From positions 1,325,001 to 1,389,000 of the forward strand of contig NZ_CP071448.1 of assembly GCF_017352115.1 (NCBI RefSeq): DNA of 64,000 nucleotides, in the 5' to 3' direction. The first letter of the stretch is position 1. Each line of letters begins with the position of its first letter. Position numbers and translations under genes: made by a program. The stretch is from Flavobacterium endoglycinae. Lineage in GTDB: Bacteria; Bacteroidota; Bacteroidia; Flavobacteriales; Flavobacteriaceae. This document shows, in pieces, positions 1 to 10,509 of this stretch. The notes under the pieces were generated by a model that was not told where the DNA came from, did no database searches, and saw nothing but the letters and a program-made list of their open reading frames with translations.

Positions 1-618
<618 letters not shown>

Positions 619-756
619 GCACCAAATCATAATTTAATATGATCCGTTTTTTTTTGTTTTTTACAATAAAACTGTAAAAAACGCTTTCTACTTTCTTATT
701 ATTTTCTTATCCCAATATGTCAATGAACTTTAATCTATCATTTCATGATAGTTTCG

Positions 757-830
757 TGGAGAATAACGGAGTCGAACCGTTGGCCTCCTGCGTGCAAGGC
801 AGGCGCTCTAGCCAGCTGAGCTAATCCCCC
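757..830 (-). tRNA. tRNA-Ala (anticodon TGC)
   Basis: On the minus strand a 74-base cloverleaf begins GGGGGATTAGCTCAG, has a TTGCACG-type anticodon loop giving TGC, a GGTTCGACTCC T-arm and a matching acceptor end. No CCA is encoded. It sits in the 16S-23S spacer, the usual place for tRNA-Ala. Confidence 0.97.
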
Positions 831-974
831 ATTTCTTTAGTGATGAGTTATTAGTTATGAGTTATGAATTATTTCTCATAAGGCCTCAACCTCTAAAATT
901 TCCTTTTCCTTAAGCATTCAACAGTCTTTTTAATTCTTAATCCCCGGTTTTTTTAACCGGAAATTCTTAAAAAG

Positions 975-1048
975 TAGTCCCGGGCAGACTCGAACTGCCG
1001 ACCCCTACATTATCAGTGTAGTACTCTAACCAGCTGAGCTACGAGACT
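975..1048 (-). tRNA. tRNA-Ile (anticodon GAT)
   Basis: The minus strand folds as a 74-base tRNA. The acceptor AGTCTCG pairs with CGGGACT, with one G-T pair. The anticodon loop CTGATAA gives GAT, and the T-stem GGCAG pairs with CTGCC. It lies in the 16S-23S spacer upstream of tRNA-Ala. Confidence 0.97.
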
Positions 1049-1173
1049 CTGTTTTACTTAATTCTTTTATCATTTTTTTAAATTAACAGCAAGAGTAATA
1101 CAATCTTAAGATCCAGAACCTTAAGCGGGCATCTTATTTCCTGGGCGTGTCTCTGACTAACACCCAGGCTCTA

Positions 1174-2688
<1,515 letters not shown>

Positions 2689-2849
2689 ATATTTTTTATA
2701 TTATAATTCGATGCTTACTATCGGTTCTTTTCGAATCTAATCGATTCTATTACCCTTATTTTATCTGTTCTGATTTTCATCAGAACGGCTGTCAATTCAA
2801 TATGTCTACGAACGTAATTTCTTTTCTTTTCCGCTTGTCTCTCAAAGCG

Positions 2850-2884
2850 GGTGCAAAACTAAAACTTCTTTTTAAAACCTGCAA
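2850..2884 (-). promoter_or_regulatory. rRNA operon promoter, proximal (P3)
   Basis: On the minus strand a TTG element (complement of 2882-2884) is followed after 20 bases by TAGTTTTGCACCCGC (complement of 2847-2861), matching the Bacteroidota consensus TAnnTTTG. It is the closest to 16S of three nearly identical promoters spaced about 120 bp apart. Confidence 0.8.
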
Positions 2885-2972
2885 GAAAAATTTAAAAAAA
2901 ATTAAAACTTTTTTTTCGTCTCATTTTCCAATTTTTCTTCCAGTCTGCCAAGGAACTTTCCGTGTTTTGCGG

Positions 2973-3007
2973 GGTGCAAATGTAAAAAGCTTTTTCAATT
3001 CCCGCAA
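2973..3007 (-). promoter_or_regulatory. rRNA operon promoter, middle (P2)
   Basis: On the minus strand TTG (complement of 3005-3007), 20 bases, then TACATTTGCACC (complement of 2973-2984). It shares the TTTGCACC start region with the other two promoters, as expected for tandem rRNA promoters. Confidence 0.8.
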
Positions 3008-3091
3008 GCTTTTTTTGAACTTTTTTCGAAAATTTCTTTTCCTTCCAATTCAAATGCCTGCCGGTATTTCTAAGAGCGTTTCGCTGATGCG

Positions 3092-3125
3092 GGTGCAAAA
3101 GTAGAACCTTTATTTACATTTACAA
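3092..3125 (-). promoter_or_regulatory. rRNA operon promoter, distal (P1)
   Basis: On the minus strand TTG (complement of 3123-3125), 19 bases, then TACTTTTGCACC (complement of 3092-3103). It is the farthest of the three from 16S, giving a leader of roughly 400 bases. The stretch 2689-3792 holds these promoters, T-rich low-complexity DNA and the repeats listed below, and no credible gene. Confidence 0.8.
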
Positions 3126-3413
3126 GACTTTTTTTTACATTTTTTCCATCTTTTTTCGATGTTTTTCTTAACCCGCTGGCAGAAGTGCTTTTACATTTTG
3201 ATTATTTTTAATTTCCTGTGGGGTTTTTCTGAATTCAGACGTGTTTTTCTTATTTTACCCATCGTTTAGATTGGCAGTTTTGCGGAATTTTCAGATTTTA
3301 TGCCCGCTCTATGGAAAGAATTTAAGATCCGAAAGCCTCCCTTCTGCCCCTTTTGCTCTCGCAGAGGCGCAAAGGCGCAAAGTTTCTCCCTATAGCCTAT
3401 TCTGAAAACCGGT

Positions 3414-3498
3414 GCCCTAGCCCCGATAGGAGCGGAAATCCTTTTTGGAGCGGGGTTCGCCCCAAAAAGATTGAAGCGGATAGCGGGAAATAGCTCCT
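3414..3498 (+). repeat. Dispersed element with conserved frame and variable hairpin, copy 1
   Basis: It starts GCCCTAGCCCCGATAG and ends GCGGATAGCGGGA(A)ATAGCTCC. Between these lies a hairpin, CTTTTTGG pairing with CCAAAAAG. A second copy at 17768-17878, same orientation, keeps both ends but has a different inner hairpin. The ends can pair in nested order: CTA with TAG, CCCG with CGGG, ATCC with GGAT. I recall this sequence as common in flavobacterial genomes but know no assigned function. Confidence 0.7.
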
Positions 3499-3594
3499 TA
3501 TATTTATTAAAATTCCATTTTTTAAATTCCAAATTCCAAAAACTGTATTGCTTCGCTGCGCTCAGCTTATAATCTGCACTATTATATAAATAGT

Positions 3595-3627
3595 AAACCC
3601 GACAGGTTTTGAAAACCTGTCGGGTTT
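3595..3627. repeat. Palindromic repeat, perfect 16-bp arms
   Basis: The arms are AAACCCGACAGGTTTT and its exact reverse complement, separated by one base. A near-copy lies at 3700-3732. The related AAGGTTTT(n)AAAACCTT palindromes in the kdp locus suggest one dispersed family. It lies downstream of the minus-strand flavin enzyme gene and could act as a terminator or mRNA-end hairpin. Confidence 0.75.
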
Positions 3628-3699
3628 CATGGCGCCTAGATTCTGCTTTGCTATTCTTAAACATTCATTCTATACTTATATAATATGTAACAAAAAAAC

Positions 3700-3732
3700 A
3701 AACCCGACTGGTTTTGGAAAACCGTCGGGTTT
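3700..3732. repeat. Palindromic repeat, near-copy of 3595-3627
   Basis: The left arm AAACCCGACTGGTTTT pairs with AAAACCGTCGGGTTT with one bulged T. It lies 61 bp before the stop codon of the minus-strand gene at 3793, so a transcript of that gene would end in this hairpin. Confidence 0.7.
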
Positions 3733-3792
3733 GAAATGAGAATTACTCTTATATATATTAAAGAGTAAAAACTATACCATATATAATATGTA

Positions 3793-4797
3793 TTATTGAT
3801 TTAAAGCATCTATTACTTCTTTTGTGATTTCTATGCTTTTTAGTTTTGCTTTGTGATCGAAGATTGGACTTGTTACCATAAGTTCGTCGATTCTTGCATA
3901 GTCTATAAACCTCTTTAAATCGGTTACTAATTGTTCTTTGTTTCCTGTAAAGGTTCCTGCTGTCATTTGGTTTACATGGAAACATTCTGCTTCGTTCATG
4001 ATATCATCTAATGATGAAACTGGCGGCTGTAATCCTTTGCGGTCGTTTCTAATTAAGTTTAGAAACATTTGATACAAACTTGTTGAAAGCAATTCTGCTT
4101 CTTCGTTTGTATCGGCAGCAATGATATTTACACACGCCATTGTTTTTGGTTTGTCTAGATATTCTGATGGCTGGAAATTTTCTCTATAAAATTCAAATGC
4201 CTGAATCATCAGCTTTGGTGCAAAGTGCCCAGCGAAAGCATAAGGTAATCCATAAGCTGCCGCCAGAGCAGCACTGTCCATACTGGAACCTAAAATCCAG
4301 ATTGGCACATTTAGACCTTCAGCTGGAAATGCACGAACTTTTCCTGTTGCATTTTCAGATGAAAAGTATTCTTGAAGTTTGCTTACGTTTTGTGGAAATC
4401 TTTGTGCTTGCTCGAAAAAGTCTTTTCGAATTGCTTCGGCAGTTGGCTGATCTGTTCCCGGTGCTCTTCCTAAACCTAAATCGATTCGGTTAGGATAAAG
4501 CGTTTCTAAAGTTCCGAATTGCTCTGCCACTACTAAAGGGGAGTGATTCGGCAGCATGATTCCGCCAGAACCTACGCGGATATTTTCGGTTTGACTTGCC
4601 ACATAACCAATCAAAACCACCGTTGCTGTACTGGCAACGTGTGCCATATTATGGTGTTCTGCCAGCCAGATTCTCTTGTATCTGAGTTTATCTGCTAATT
4701 GAGCAATGTCTTTAGTTTTTTGAAATGTTTCTGTTGCATTACTATCTTGAGTGATAATTGCAAGCTCTAATATTGAGACTGAAATTGGGTTTTTCAT
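3793..4797 (-). CDS. Luciferase-like flavin-dependent monooxygenase (LLM class)
   Basis: A 334-residue soluble protein of the bacterial luciferase-like fold, close to the YhbW/MsnO8 group. Visible family marks are the LAEHHNM segment near residues 45-51, GSGGIMLPNHSP near 77-88, and a D-LGLGRAPGTDQP stretch near 108-120. Members bind FMN or F420 and oxidise small substrates; the substrate cannot be read from the sequence. The start is an ATG with no longer in-frame choice. It stands alone, divergent from the DUF2975 gene at 4972, and its 3' side ends in palindromic repeats. Flavin dependence is family knowledge; a specific reaction is not claimed. Confidence 0.85.
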   Translation of the reverse strand: MKNPISVSILELAIITQDSNATETFQKTKDIAQLADKLRYKRIWLAEHHNMAHVASTATVVLIGYVASQTENIRVGSGGIMLPNHSPLVVAEQFGTLETLYPNRIDLGLGRAPGTDQPTAEAIRKDFFEQAQRFPQNVSKLQEYFSSENATGKVRAFPAEGLNVPIWILGSSMDSAALAAAYGLPYAFAGHFAPKLMIQAFEFYRENFQPSEYLDKPKTMACVNIIAADTNEEAELLSTSLYQMFLNLIRNDRKGLQPPVSSLDDIMNEAECFHVNQMTAGTFTGNKEQLVTDLKRFIDYARIDELMVTSPIFDHKAKLKSIEITKEVIDALNQ

Positions 4798-4906
4798 ATA
4801 AATTAAGGCTAAAATGCAAAATTAAGCCATTTATGCGAATGCCTTTGGTTTTCTAATGTTAATAGAATTATAATATTCGTAAATCGTTCTAAATATCTAT
4901 TTTTTA

Positions 4907-4939
4907 ATAATTAATTATTGTTTTACAATAATTAATTAT
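4907..4939 (+). promoter_or_regulatory. Operator-like perfect inverted repeat over a promoter
   Basis: Two perfect 15-bp arms (4907-4921 ATAATTAATTATTGT and 4925-4939 its reverse complement) are separated by TTT. The palindrome covers the TTG element at 4918-4920 and touches the first base of the TACATTTG element at 4939-4946. This is where a dimeric HTH repressor would block RNA polymerase; the HTH gene at 5490 is the obvious candidate. Confidence 0.65.
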
Positions 4940-4946
4940 ACATTTG
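4918..4946 (+). promoter_or_regulatory. Promoter of the DUF2975-HTH pair
   Basis: TTG at 4918-4920, an 18-base spacer, then TACATTTG at 4939-4946, followed by a short leader to the ATG at 4972. It fits the Bacteroidota sigma-A consensus. Confidence 0.7.
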
Positions 4947-4971
4947 CAATATCAAATTTAATTTTCTGTGT

Positions 4972-5487
4972 ATGAAGACCACTCACATTGTTTCGAGAAT
5001 ATTATTTTATTTCACCAGAATTTTATCAGCCATCTACTTTTTTCTGGCTGCTTATTCGGTTTTTGCATTAACAACAGGTCTGTTTTTAACTTTCAAAGAT
5101 AATGGCAAATATTTTCAGGTTTGTTATCCGTTTACTATACATCCTGTAATGTTGGGCGATTACAACCTGCCGTATATTCTTTTTGATTTTCTGGCTCCGC
5201 TGAGTCTTTATGGACTTTTCTTTTTATTGAGCAGTAATGTTTTTAAAGTTTTCTTTCAGCCGAAACTGTTTACCCAAAATGGAGTTGTGCACTTAAAACG
5301 TTTTTATTTATCAAATTTATTCATTCCGAGTATCGTGATACTGTTTGCGTTCTTCTTCGTTCCTTTAGATAATGAAGTGGCACTTTTTATCATATTGCAC
5401 GGAATGCTTGGCGCTTTTGCTTATTTTTTAGCTGCCATTTTTAAACAAGGTTTAAACCTTCAGAACGAACAAGACTTATTTATATAG
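4972..5487 (+). CDS. DUF2975-type integral membrane protein
   Basis: A 171-residue protein with about four hydrophobic segments (near residues 12-38, 62-85, 112-130 and 135-158) and little else. Length and layout match DUF2975 proteins, which are typically encoded beside a very small XRE-type repressor. That is exactly what follows here: the stop codon TAG ends at 5487 and the HTH gene starts at 5490. The biochemical role of the family is unknown. By analogy with the Bacillus YoaS/YozG arrangement, the two probably form a regulator-membrane protein pair. The promoter is overlapped by a perfect palindrome. Confidence 0.75.
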   Translation: MKTTHIVSRILFYFTRILSAIYFFLAAYSVFALTTGLFLTFKDNGKYFQVCYPFTIHPVMLGDYNLPYILFDFLAPLSLYGLFFLLSSNVFKVFFQPKLFTQNGVVHLKRFYLSNLFIPSIVILFAFFFVPLDNEVALFIILHGMLGAFAYFLAAIFKQGLNLQNEQDLFI

Positions 5488-5489
5488 CT

Positions 5490-5696
5490 ATGCCAATAAT
5501 TGTAAATGTTGATGTCATGCTTGCCAAACGCAAGATGCAGAGTAAAGAATTGGCAGAGAAACTAGATATAACGCCTGCTAATTTATCGATTCTAAAAACG
5601 GGAAAAGCAAAAGGTATTCGATTTGATACTCTCGAAGCTATTTGCAAAATTCTGGATTGCCAGCCTGGCGACATTTTAGAATATGTAAGCGAGTAG
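5490..5696 (+). CDS. Small XRE-family (Cro/CI) HTH regulator
   Basis: A 68-residue protein that is all helix-turn-helix: LAKRKMQSKELAEKLDIT forms the first helices and TPANLSILKTGKAKGIRF the recognition region, followed by a CQPGDILEY tail typical of YozG-like regulators. It is co-transcribed with the DUF2975 gene, with a two-base gap. Autoregulation through the palindrome at 4907-4939 is inferred from position, not shown. Confidence 0.85.
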   Translation: MPIIVNVDVMLAKRKMQSKELAEKLDITPANLSILKTGKAKGIRFDTLEAICKILDCQPGDILEYVSE

Positions 5697-5813
5697 CTTT
5701 CTTTTAAATCAAATTTTCTGAATCTAAAAATCGGCATTTTAACGCCGAGAGGCATTCTATTGTCTAAAATTTTCAAATCATCATTTATATAATCATCAAA
5801 AATCAATCAAAAA

Positions 5814-6698
5814 ATGAACAGTTTATCAATCAAGAATCTCAGCAAAACGTATGAGAACGGCACGCAGGCGATTGACCATTTATCGCTAGACATTACAAAC
5901 GGAATGTTTGGTTTATTAGGACCGAATGGCGCTGGAAAATCAACTTTAATGCGAACCATTGCAGCTTTGCAAGAACCGACTTCGGGAATTATCGAGTTTA
6001 ACGGAACCAACATTCTCGAAAATCCAATGTTTATTAGAGAAAATCTGGGATATCTTCCGCAGGAATTTGGCGTTTATCCAAAGATTTCTGCTTATCGTTT
6101 ATTGGATCATTTGGCGATTTTGAAGGGAATTGTCAATACAAAAGAACGACATGAACAGATTTTGTATTTGCTGCAGCAAACCAATTTACTACAGCACAAA
6201 GACAAAGCGGTGCATTCTTTTTCGGGCGGCATGCGTCAACGTTTTGGAATTGCTCAAGCTTTGCTAGGAAATCCGAAGATTATCATTGTTGATGAACCGA
6301 CTGCGGGACTTGATCCTGAAGAGCGAAACCGTTTCAATAATCTTTTAAGTGAAATTGGCGAAAGTATTATCGTGGTTTTGTCCACACATATTGTAGAAGA
6401 TGTTCGCGATCTGTGCACCAAAATGGCGATTATTTCTAACGGAAAGTTGCTTTTGGAAGGAAATCCAAATGAAGCAGTTGATTCTTTGAAAGGAAAAATC
6501 TGGACGAAAGCCATTCATAAAGATGAACTGAAAGAGCATCAGGAACATTTTAATATAATTTCGTCTCATTTGAATTCTGGAAAAATCAACATTCATGTTT
6601 TCTCTGATCAAAAGCCTGATTCTGGTTTTGAATTGACTTCTCCAGATTTGAGCGATGTTTATTTCAATATTTTATCTCAAAATCAACTTAAAAAATAA
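5814..6698 (+). CDS. ABC transporter ATP-binding protein
   Basis: A 294-residue ATPase. Walker A GPNGAGKST lies at residues 36-44, the signature SGGMRQR starts at residue 137 and the Walker B segment IIIVDE ends near residue 161. The C-terminal 80 residues are divergent. It ends four bases before the permease-peptidase fusion at 6703, so the two should form one transporter. ABC-2 type ATPases of this sort usually export lipids, peptides or drugs, or drive membrane remodelling; the substrate is not evident. Confidence 0.92.
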   Translation: MNSLSIKNLSKTYENGTQAIDHLSLDITNGMFGLLGPNGAGKSTLMRTIAALQEPTSGIIEFNGTNILENPMFIRENLGYLPQEFGVYPKISAYRLLDHLAILKGIVNTKERHEQILYLLQQTNLLQHKDKAVHSFSGGMRQRFGIAQALLGNPKIIIVDEPTAGLDPEERNRFNNLLSEIGESIIVVLSTHIVEDVRDLCTKMAIISNGKLLLEGNPNEAVDSLKGKIWTKAIHKDELKEHQEHFNIISSHLNSGKINIHVFSDQKPDSGFELTSPDLSDVYFNILSQNQLKK

Positions 6699-6702
6699 CG
6701 TT

Positions 6703-9700
6703 ATGTTTTCGAAATTAATTCAATTTGAATGGCATAACAATACCAGAAACTGGGCTTTTTATGCTACCTATATTATATATCTGATTCTTGGCTTTCTTGT
6801 GAGTGCTTTTGCGAACTTTTCGTTTTCGGGCGCTTATAAAAATAGTCCATTTACCCTGACTTATGCGATTGGTTTGCTATCGTTGATGACGATTTTCTCC
6901 ATCACACTTCAAGTTGCACAGCATTTTTTAAAAGAATACGAAACCAAATTTGATGCGATTCTCTTCTCTACTCCTATTTCTAAATTTCATTTTTTGGGAA
7001 GCAAGTTTATCACTGCTTTTGTAATTGCGATTTCTTCTTTTGGAATGTTCATCATCGGAATGATTATCGGGCATCAAATGTCATGGATTCCGAAAAGCGA
7101 AATTGGTCCTTTTGAAGTTTTAAATTACCTCTGGCCTTATTTTGTAATTGTTATTCCTAATATTCTTTTATGTCTTTCGATTCTTGCAACGTTGGCTTGG
7201 CTTACGCGAAGCAAACTTTTTATTTATGTTGGCGGCTTATTCATCTACCTATTATATATAGCGGGTTCGATTTTTTCTAATTCGCCTTTATTTGCAAATG
7301 CTTCTCCGTCTTCCGCGAAAGCGATGTCTTTGGCCGCAAAAATAGATCCGTTTGGGTTGGCTGCATTTTTAGAACAAACGAGATATTGGACATCCATAGA
7401 AAAAAACACCCAATTGCTTTCGCTTTCAGGCAACTTTTTATTCAATCGAATTATCTGGATTTGCGTTTCTTTCCTTCTGATTTTTGTTTCTTATAAATTG
7501 TTTTCATTTCGAAAAACAAAAACTAAAAAGGTAAAGTCGGTTAAAATCAATAGAAAAGAGGCAAAAGTATTTTCTGCTTTAATTCCAGAACAGCAATTCA
7601 AAACCTCAAAACATAATTGGGCCGTTTTTAAAAGCAATTTGAAAATGGATATTTATTTGGTTTTAAAAGGGATTCCTTTTTTACTGATTGCGATTTTATT
7701 TTCGGGAATATTAACGATTGAGATTTCAGATGAAATTGACGGCGGAATCAGATTGGCAGAAAATATTACCAATACGGCTTTGATGATTTCCACCATTATG
7801 GATCGCCTACCCTTTATTTTAATTCTGATTACTCTTTTTTATAGTAGTGAATTATTAAATCGAAGCGAAAATTCAAGATTTGAAATGCTCGAAAATACAG
7901 CGCCGTATTCTCAATTTATAGTTTTGATTTCAAAATTGACGACGCTTTTTATGATTCCGATGATTTTGATTGGAATCACTATTTTAATTGGAATTGGTTT
8001 TCAAATCATACATGCAAACGCTCCAATTGAAATTGGACTTTACCTTTCAATGTTTTATTATATTGGATTTCCATTGTTTTTGATTTCGATTTTGATAATT
8101 GCCATTCAGACTTTCATTAAAAACAAATATTTAGGATTGGCCATTTCCGCATTTATTGTGCTTTTGTTTTGCACAGGAATTGGAGAACAATTAGGAATTT
8201 CACATCCGCTATTCCGATTTGGAGATTCTTTTAAAAGAGAATATTTTGATTTGAATGGTTTTGGAAATTATACTTTTCCGTTTCATATTTCGATGTTGTA
8301 CAATTTTGGTGTGGCTTTGATGCTGCTAACTTTGACCGGAATTTTATGGAAACGAAATTCGACTATTCTAAAAACCATTCGAAGAAATTCATTTAATGCT
8401 ATTCAGAAAACAATTTTTGCTTTCGGAAGTATTCTTTTTATTGGTTTTGGAAGTTTTCTTTTTTATAAAACCAATATTGAATATCCGTATTTAACGAAAG
8501 ACGATTACAATAATTGGAGCGAGCAATACGAAAAGCGGTTTAAAAAATATACGAATCTTGCCCAGCCAACGATTATTGCAGTTAAAAGTAAAGTTGATTT
8601 GTTTCCTGAAGAAAATCGTTATGAAGTGAAAGGCACTTATGAATTGATCAATAATTCGGAAAAACCAATTGATAGTTTACTCCTATATATAGATCGAAAT
8701 TCGAAACTGACTTCTGTTAAAATTGAAAACGCCAAAAATCTCGATGATGCTTCTCAATTTCAGCATTATTGGTATCGATTGGAAAAGCCTTTACAGCTAA
8801 AGCAGAAAATGAAAATGAGTTTTTGTTTTACCTCAACCTGGTCGTCCTTTAAAGGTCATACTGCTTTTAATTCGATTATTGAAAATGGTTCGTTTATGCG
8901 AATAAGCCGTTACTTTCCAACTTTTGGTTATCAAGATTCTAATGAAATCAGCAGTAAAAAAGAGCGTACAAAAAGACATTTAAAATCACAAACACCGCTG
9001 AAAAAGCTGGAAGAAAAATCGAAAACGATAAATGATTTTATTGATTATGATGTTGTCGTTTCGACTTCAAAAAATCAAACCGCAATTGGAATTGGAGATT
9101 TAATTGAAAGTTGGAAAAAAGACAACCGTAATTATTTCCATTATAAATCTAATGAAAAGATTCCATTTCGATTTGCTTTTTCTTCTGCCGAATATGAAAT
9201 TCAAAAAACGAATTATAAAGGAATTTCAATCGAAGTTTATTTTGATAAAAGGCATTCTAAAAATGTTACCAAACTAATTCAGGATCTAAAAAATACCTTG
9301 GATTATTGCCAAAACAACTTTGGGAAATATCCGTACAAAACCATTCGCTACGCCGAAGTTTCTGCTTTCGCGGATGGATTTGCCGCAACTTCCTATCCGT
9401 CGACGGTTTTCATGAAAGAGAATTTTGGGTTTTACAGCAACTTGAATAATCGAGATAAAGAAGATGTCATCAATCAATTGACGGCTCACGAATTGTCGCA
9501 CGAATGGTGGGGAAATTCACAAATTAGTCCAGAACAAAAAGAAGGAAGTTGGATTTTGACTGAAACTCTGGCGCAATACACCGAATTAATGTTGTATGAA
9601 AAGGAACATGGTTTGGAAAAAGCGTTGGAAACTTTAAAAATTCATCTGGATTTGTATTTGAGCAGCCGTAGTTACGAGCCCGAAACTCCGTTATATAAAA

Positions 9701-10236
9701 CCAATTATGAAACTCCTTACCTACCTTATGATAAAGGAATGTTGGTGATGCATCAACTACGCATTTTAATTGGAGAAGAAAAAGTAAATCTGGCTTTGCA
9801 TAATTTCTTAAGTCATTATAAATATCCTACAATTCCGGATTCTGCGGATTTACTGAAAGAGATTTATTTAGTTACGGATTCCAAACTTCAACCCAAATTG
9901 GATGAAATGTTTAAAAAGATTATTACTTATTCTTCTAAAATTTCTGAAGTTGAAAGTGTAAAAAAGAATGGTTTTTATGAAGTTTCTTTTAAAGCGGATT
10001 CTAAAAAATATCTCGAAAACTCAACAGGGATTCGCAAACAAATTGTCAATGATGCAACAATTGATATCGGAATTTATGATGAAAACGGAAAGTTATCTTG
10101 TTATACTTTTCCAATCCAAAACAATAAAATTCAAGGCAAAATTAAAATCAAAAACAAACCTCAACGCATTGTAATTGATCCTTATTTAATGAACATTGAC
10201 ACTTTTATAAAGGACAACGAGAAAGAGATTGATTAA
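6703..10236 (+). CDS. ABC permease fused to an M1-family aminopeptidase
   Basis: An 1177-residue fusion. The first half (about residues 1-590) is rich in membrane helices and contains two ABC-2 permease-like blocks. The second half (from about residue 610) resembles M1 zinc metallopeptidases. The zinc site HELSH is at residues 929-933, and the third ligand is probably the Glu of LTETLAQY at 954. The spacing is 20 residues, against 18 in classical M1 enzymes, though longer spacing is usual in this fusion group as I recall it. The start at 6703 is preferred because the longer frame from 6655 overlaps the ATPase gene. A peptidase exposed on the outer face of the inner membrane and powered or gated by the adjacent ATPase is a reasonable model, unproven. 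Confidence 0.88.
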   Translation: MFSKLIQFEWHNNTRNWAFYATYIIYLILGFLVSAFANFSFSGAYKNSPFTLTYAIGLLSLMTIFSITLQVAQHFLKEYETKFDAILFSTPISKFHFLGSKFITAFVIAISSFGMFIIGMIIGHQMSWIPKSEIGPFEVLNYLWPYFVIVIPNILLCLSILATLAWLTRSKLFIYVGGLFIYLLYIAGSIFSNSPLFANASPSSAKAMSLAAKIDPFGLAAFLEQTRYWTSIEKNTQLLSLSGNFLFNRIIWICVSFLLIFVSYKLFSFRKTKTKKVKSVKINRKEAKVFSALIPEQQFKTSKHNWAVFKSNLKMDIYLVLKGIPFLLIAILFSGILTIEISDEIDGGIRLAENITNTALMISTIMDRLPFILILITLFYSSELLNRSENSRFEMLENTAPYSQFIVLISKLTTLFMIPMILIGITILIGIGFQIIHANAPIEIGLYLSMFYYIGFPLFLISILIIAIQTFIKNKYLGLAISAFIVLLFCTGIGEQLGISHPLFRFGDSFKREYFDLNGFGNYTFPFHISMLYNFGVALMLLTLTGILWKRNSTILKTIRRNSFNAIQKTIFAFGSILFIGFGSFLFYKTNIEYPYLTKDDYNNWSEQYEKRFKKYTNLAQPTIIAVKSKVDLFPEENRYEVKGTYELINNSEKPIDSLLLYIDRNSKLTSVKIENAKNLDDASQFQHYWYRLEKPLQLKQKMKMSFCFTSTWSSFKGHTAFNSIIENGSFMRISRYFPTFGYQDSNEISSKKERTKRHLKSQTPLKKLEEKSKTINDFIDYDVVVSTSKNQTAIGIGDLIESWKKDNRNYFHYKSNEKIPFRFAFSSAEYEIQKTNYKGISIEVYFDKRHSKNVTKLIQDLKNTLDYCQNNFGKYPYKTIRYAEVSAFADGFAATSYPSTVFMKENFGFYSNLNNRDKEDVINQLTAHELSHEWWGNSQISPEQKEGSWILTETLAQYTELMLYEKEHGLEKALETLKIHLDLYLSSRSYEPETPLYKTNYETPYLPYDKGMLVMHQLRILIGEEKVNLALHNFLSHYKYPTIPDSADLLKEIYLVTDSKLQPKLDEMFKKIITYSSKISEVESVKKNGFYEVSFKADSKKYLENSTGIRKQIVNDATIDIGIYDENGKLSCYTFPIQNNKIQGKIKIKNKPQRIVIDPYLMNIDTFIKDNEKEID

Positions 10237-10260
10237 AAATTTCGTTGCGGTTAGTTTTTT

Positions 10261-10395
10261 AAACACATAGAAACATAGATTTTTTTGCTGTTAAAGGCGT
10301 TTCACTTGCATTAATACACATAGTTTCTATGTGTTAGAAACGAGTTTCTTTCAGCTTTCTTTTAAACAAAGAAAAATTTATGTTTCTATGTGTTT
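10261..10395. repeat. MITE-like inverted-repeat element upstream of the sigma-54 regulator
   Basis: The terminal arms AAACACATAGAAACAT (10261-10276) and their exact reverse complement (10380-10395) bound a 135-bp segment. Inside is a smaller palindrome CACATAGTTTCTATGTG at 10317-10333. No coding capacity. Short elements of this kind are dispersed in flavobacterial genomes. Confidence 0.7.
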
Positions 10396-10509
10396 ATTTT
10401 TCTACCCACAGATTCTTTTCTAAATAATTCTCCTCAATCAAAAAAGCAAACCGATTTTAACCCTAAATTTGTACATCAAATACCAAAATTTGGTTTAGCA
10501 TCTCTGCAA

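Noticed and set aside
3266..3664. 132-codon minus-strand frame
   Set aside because: It overlaps the dispersed repeats and a palindrome, and has no conserved features.
3595..3732. CRISPR-like array
   Set aside because: Only two palindromes, with unequal sequence and no regular spacers; no cas genes anywhere in the window.
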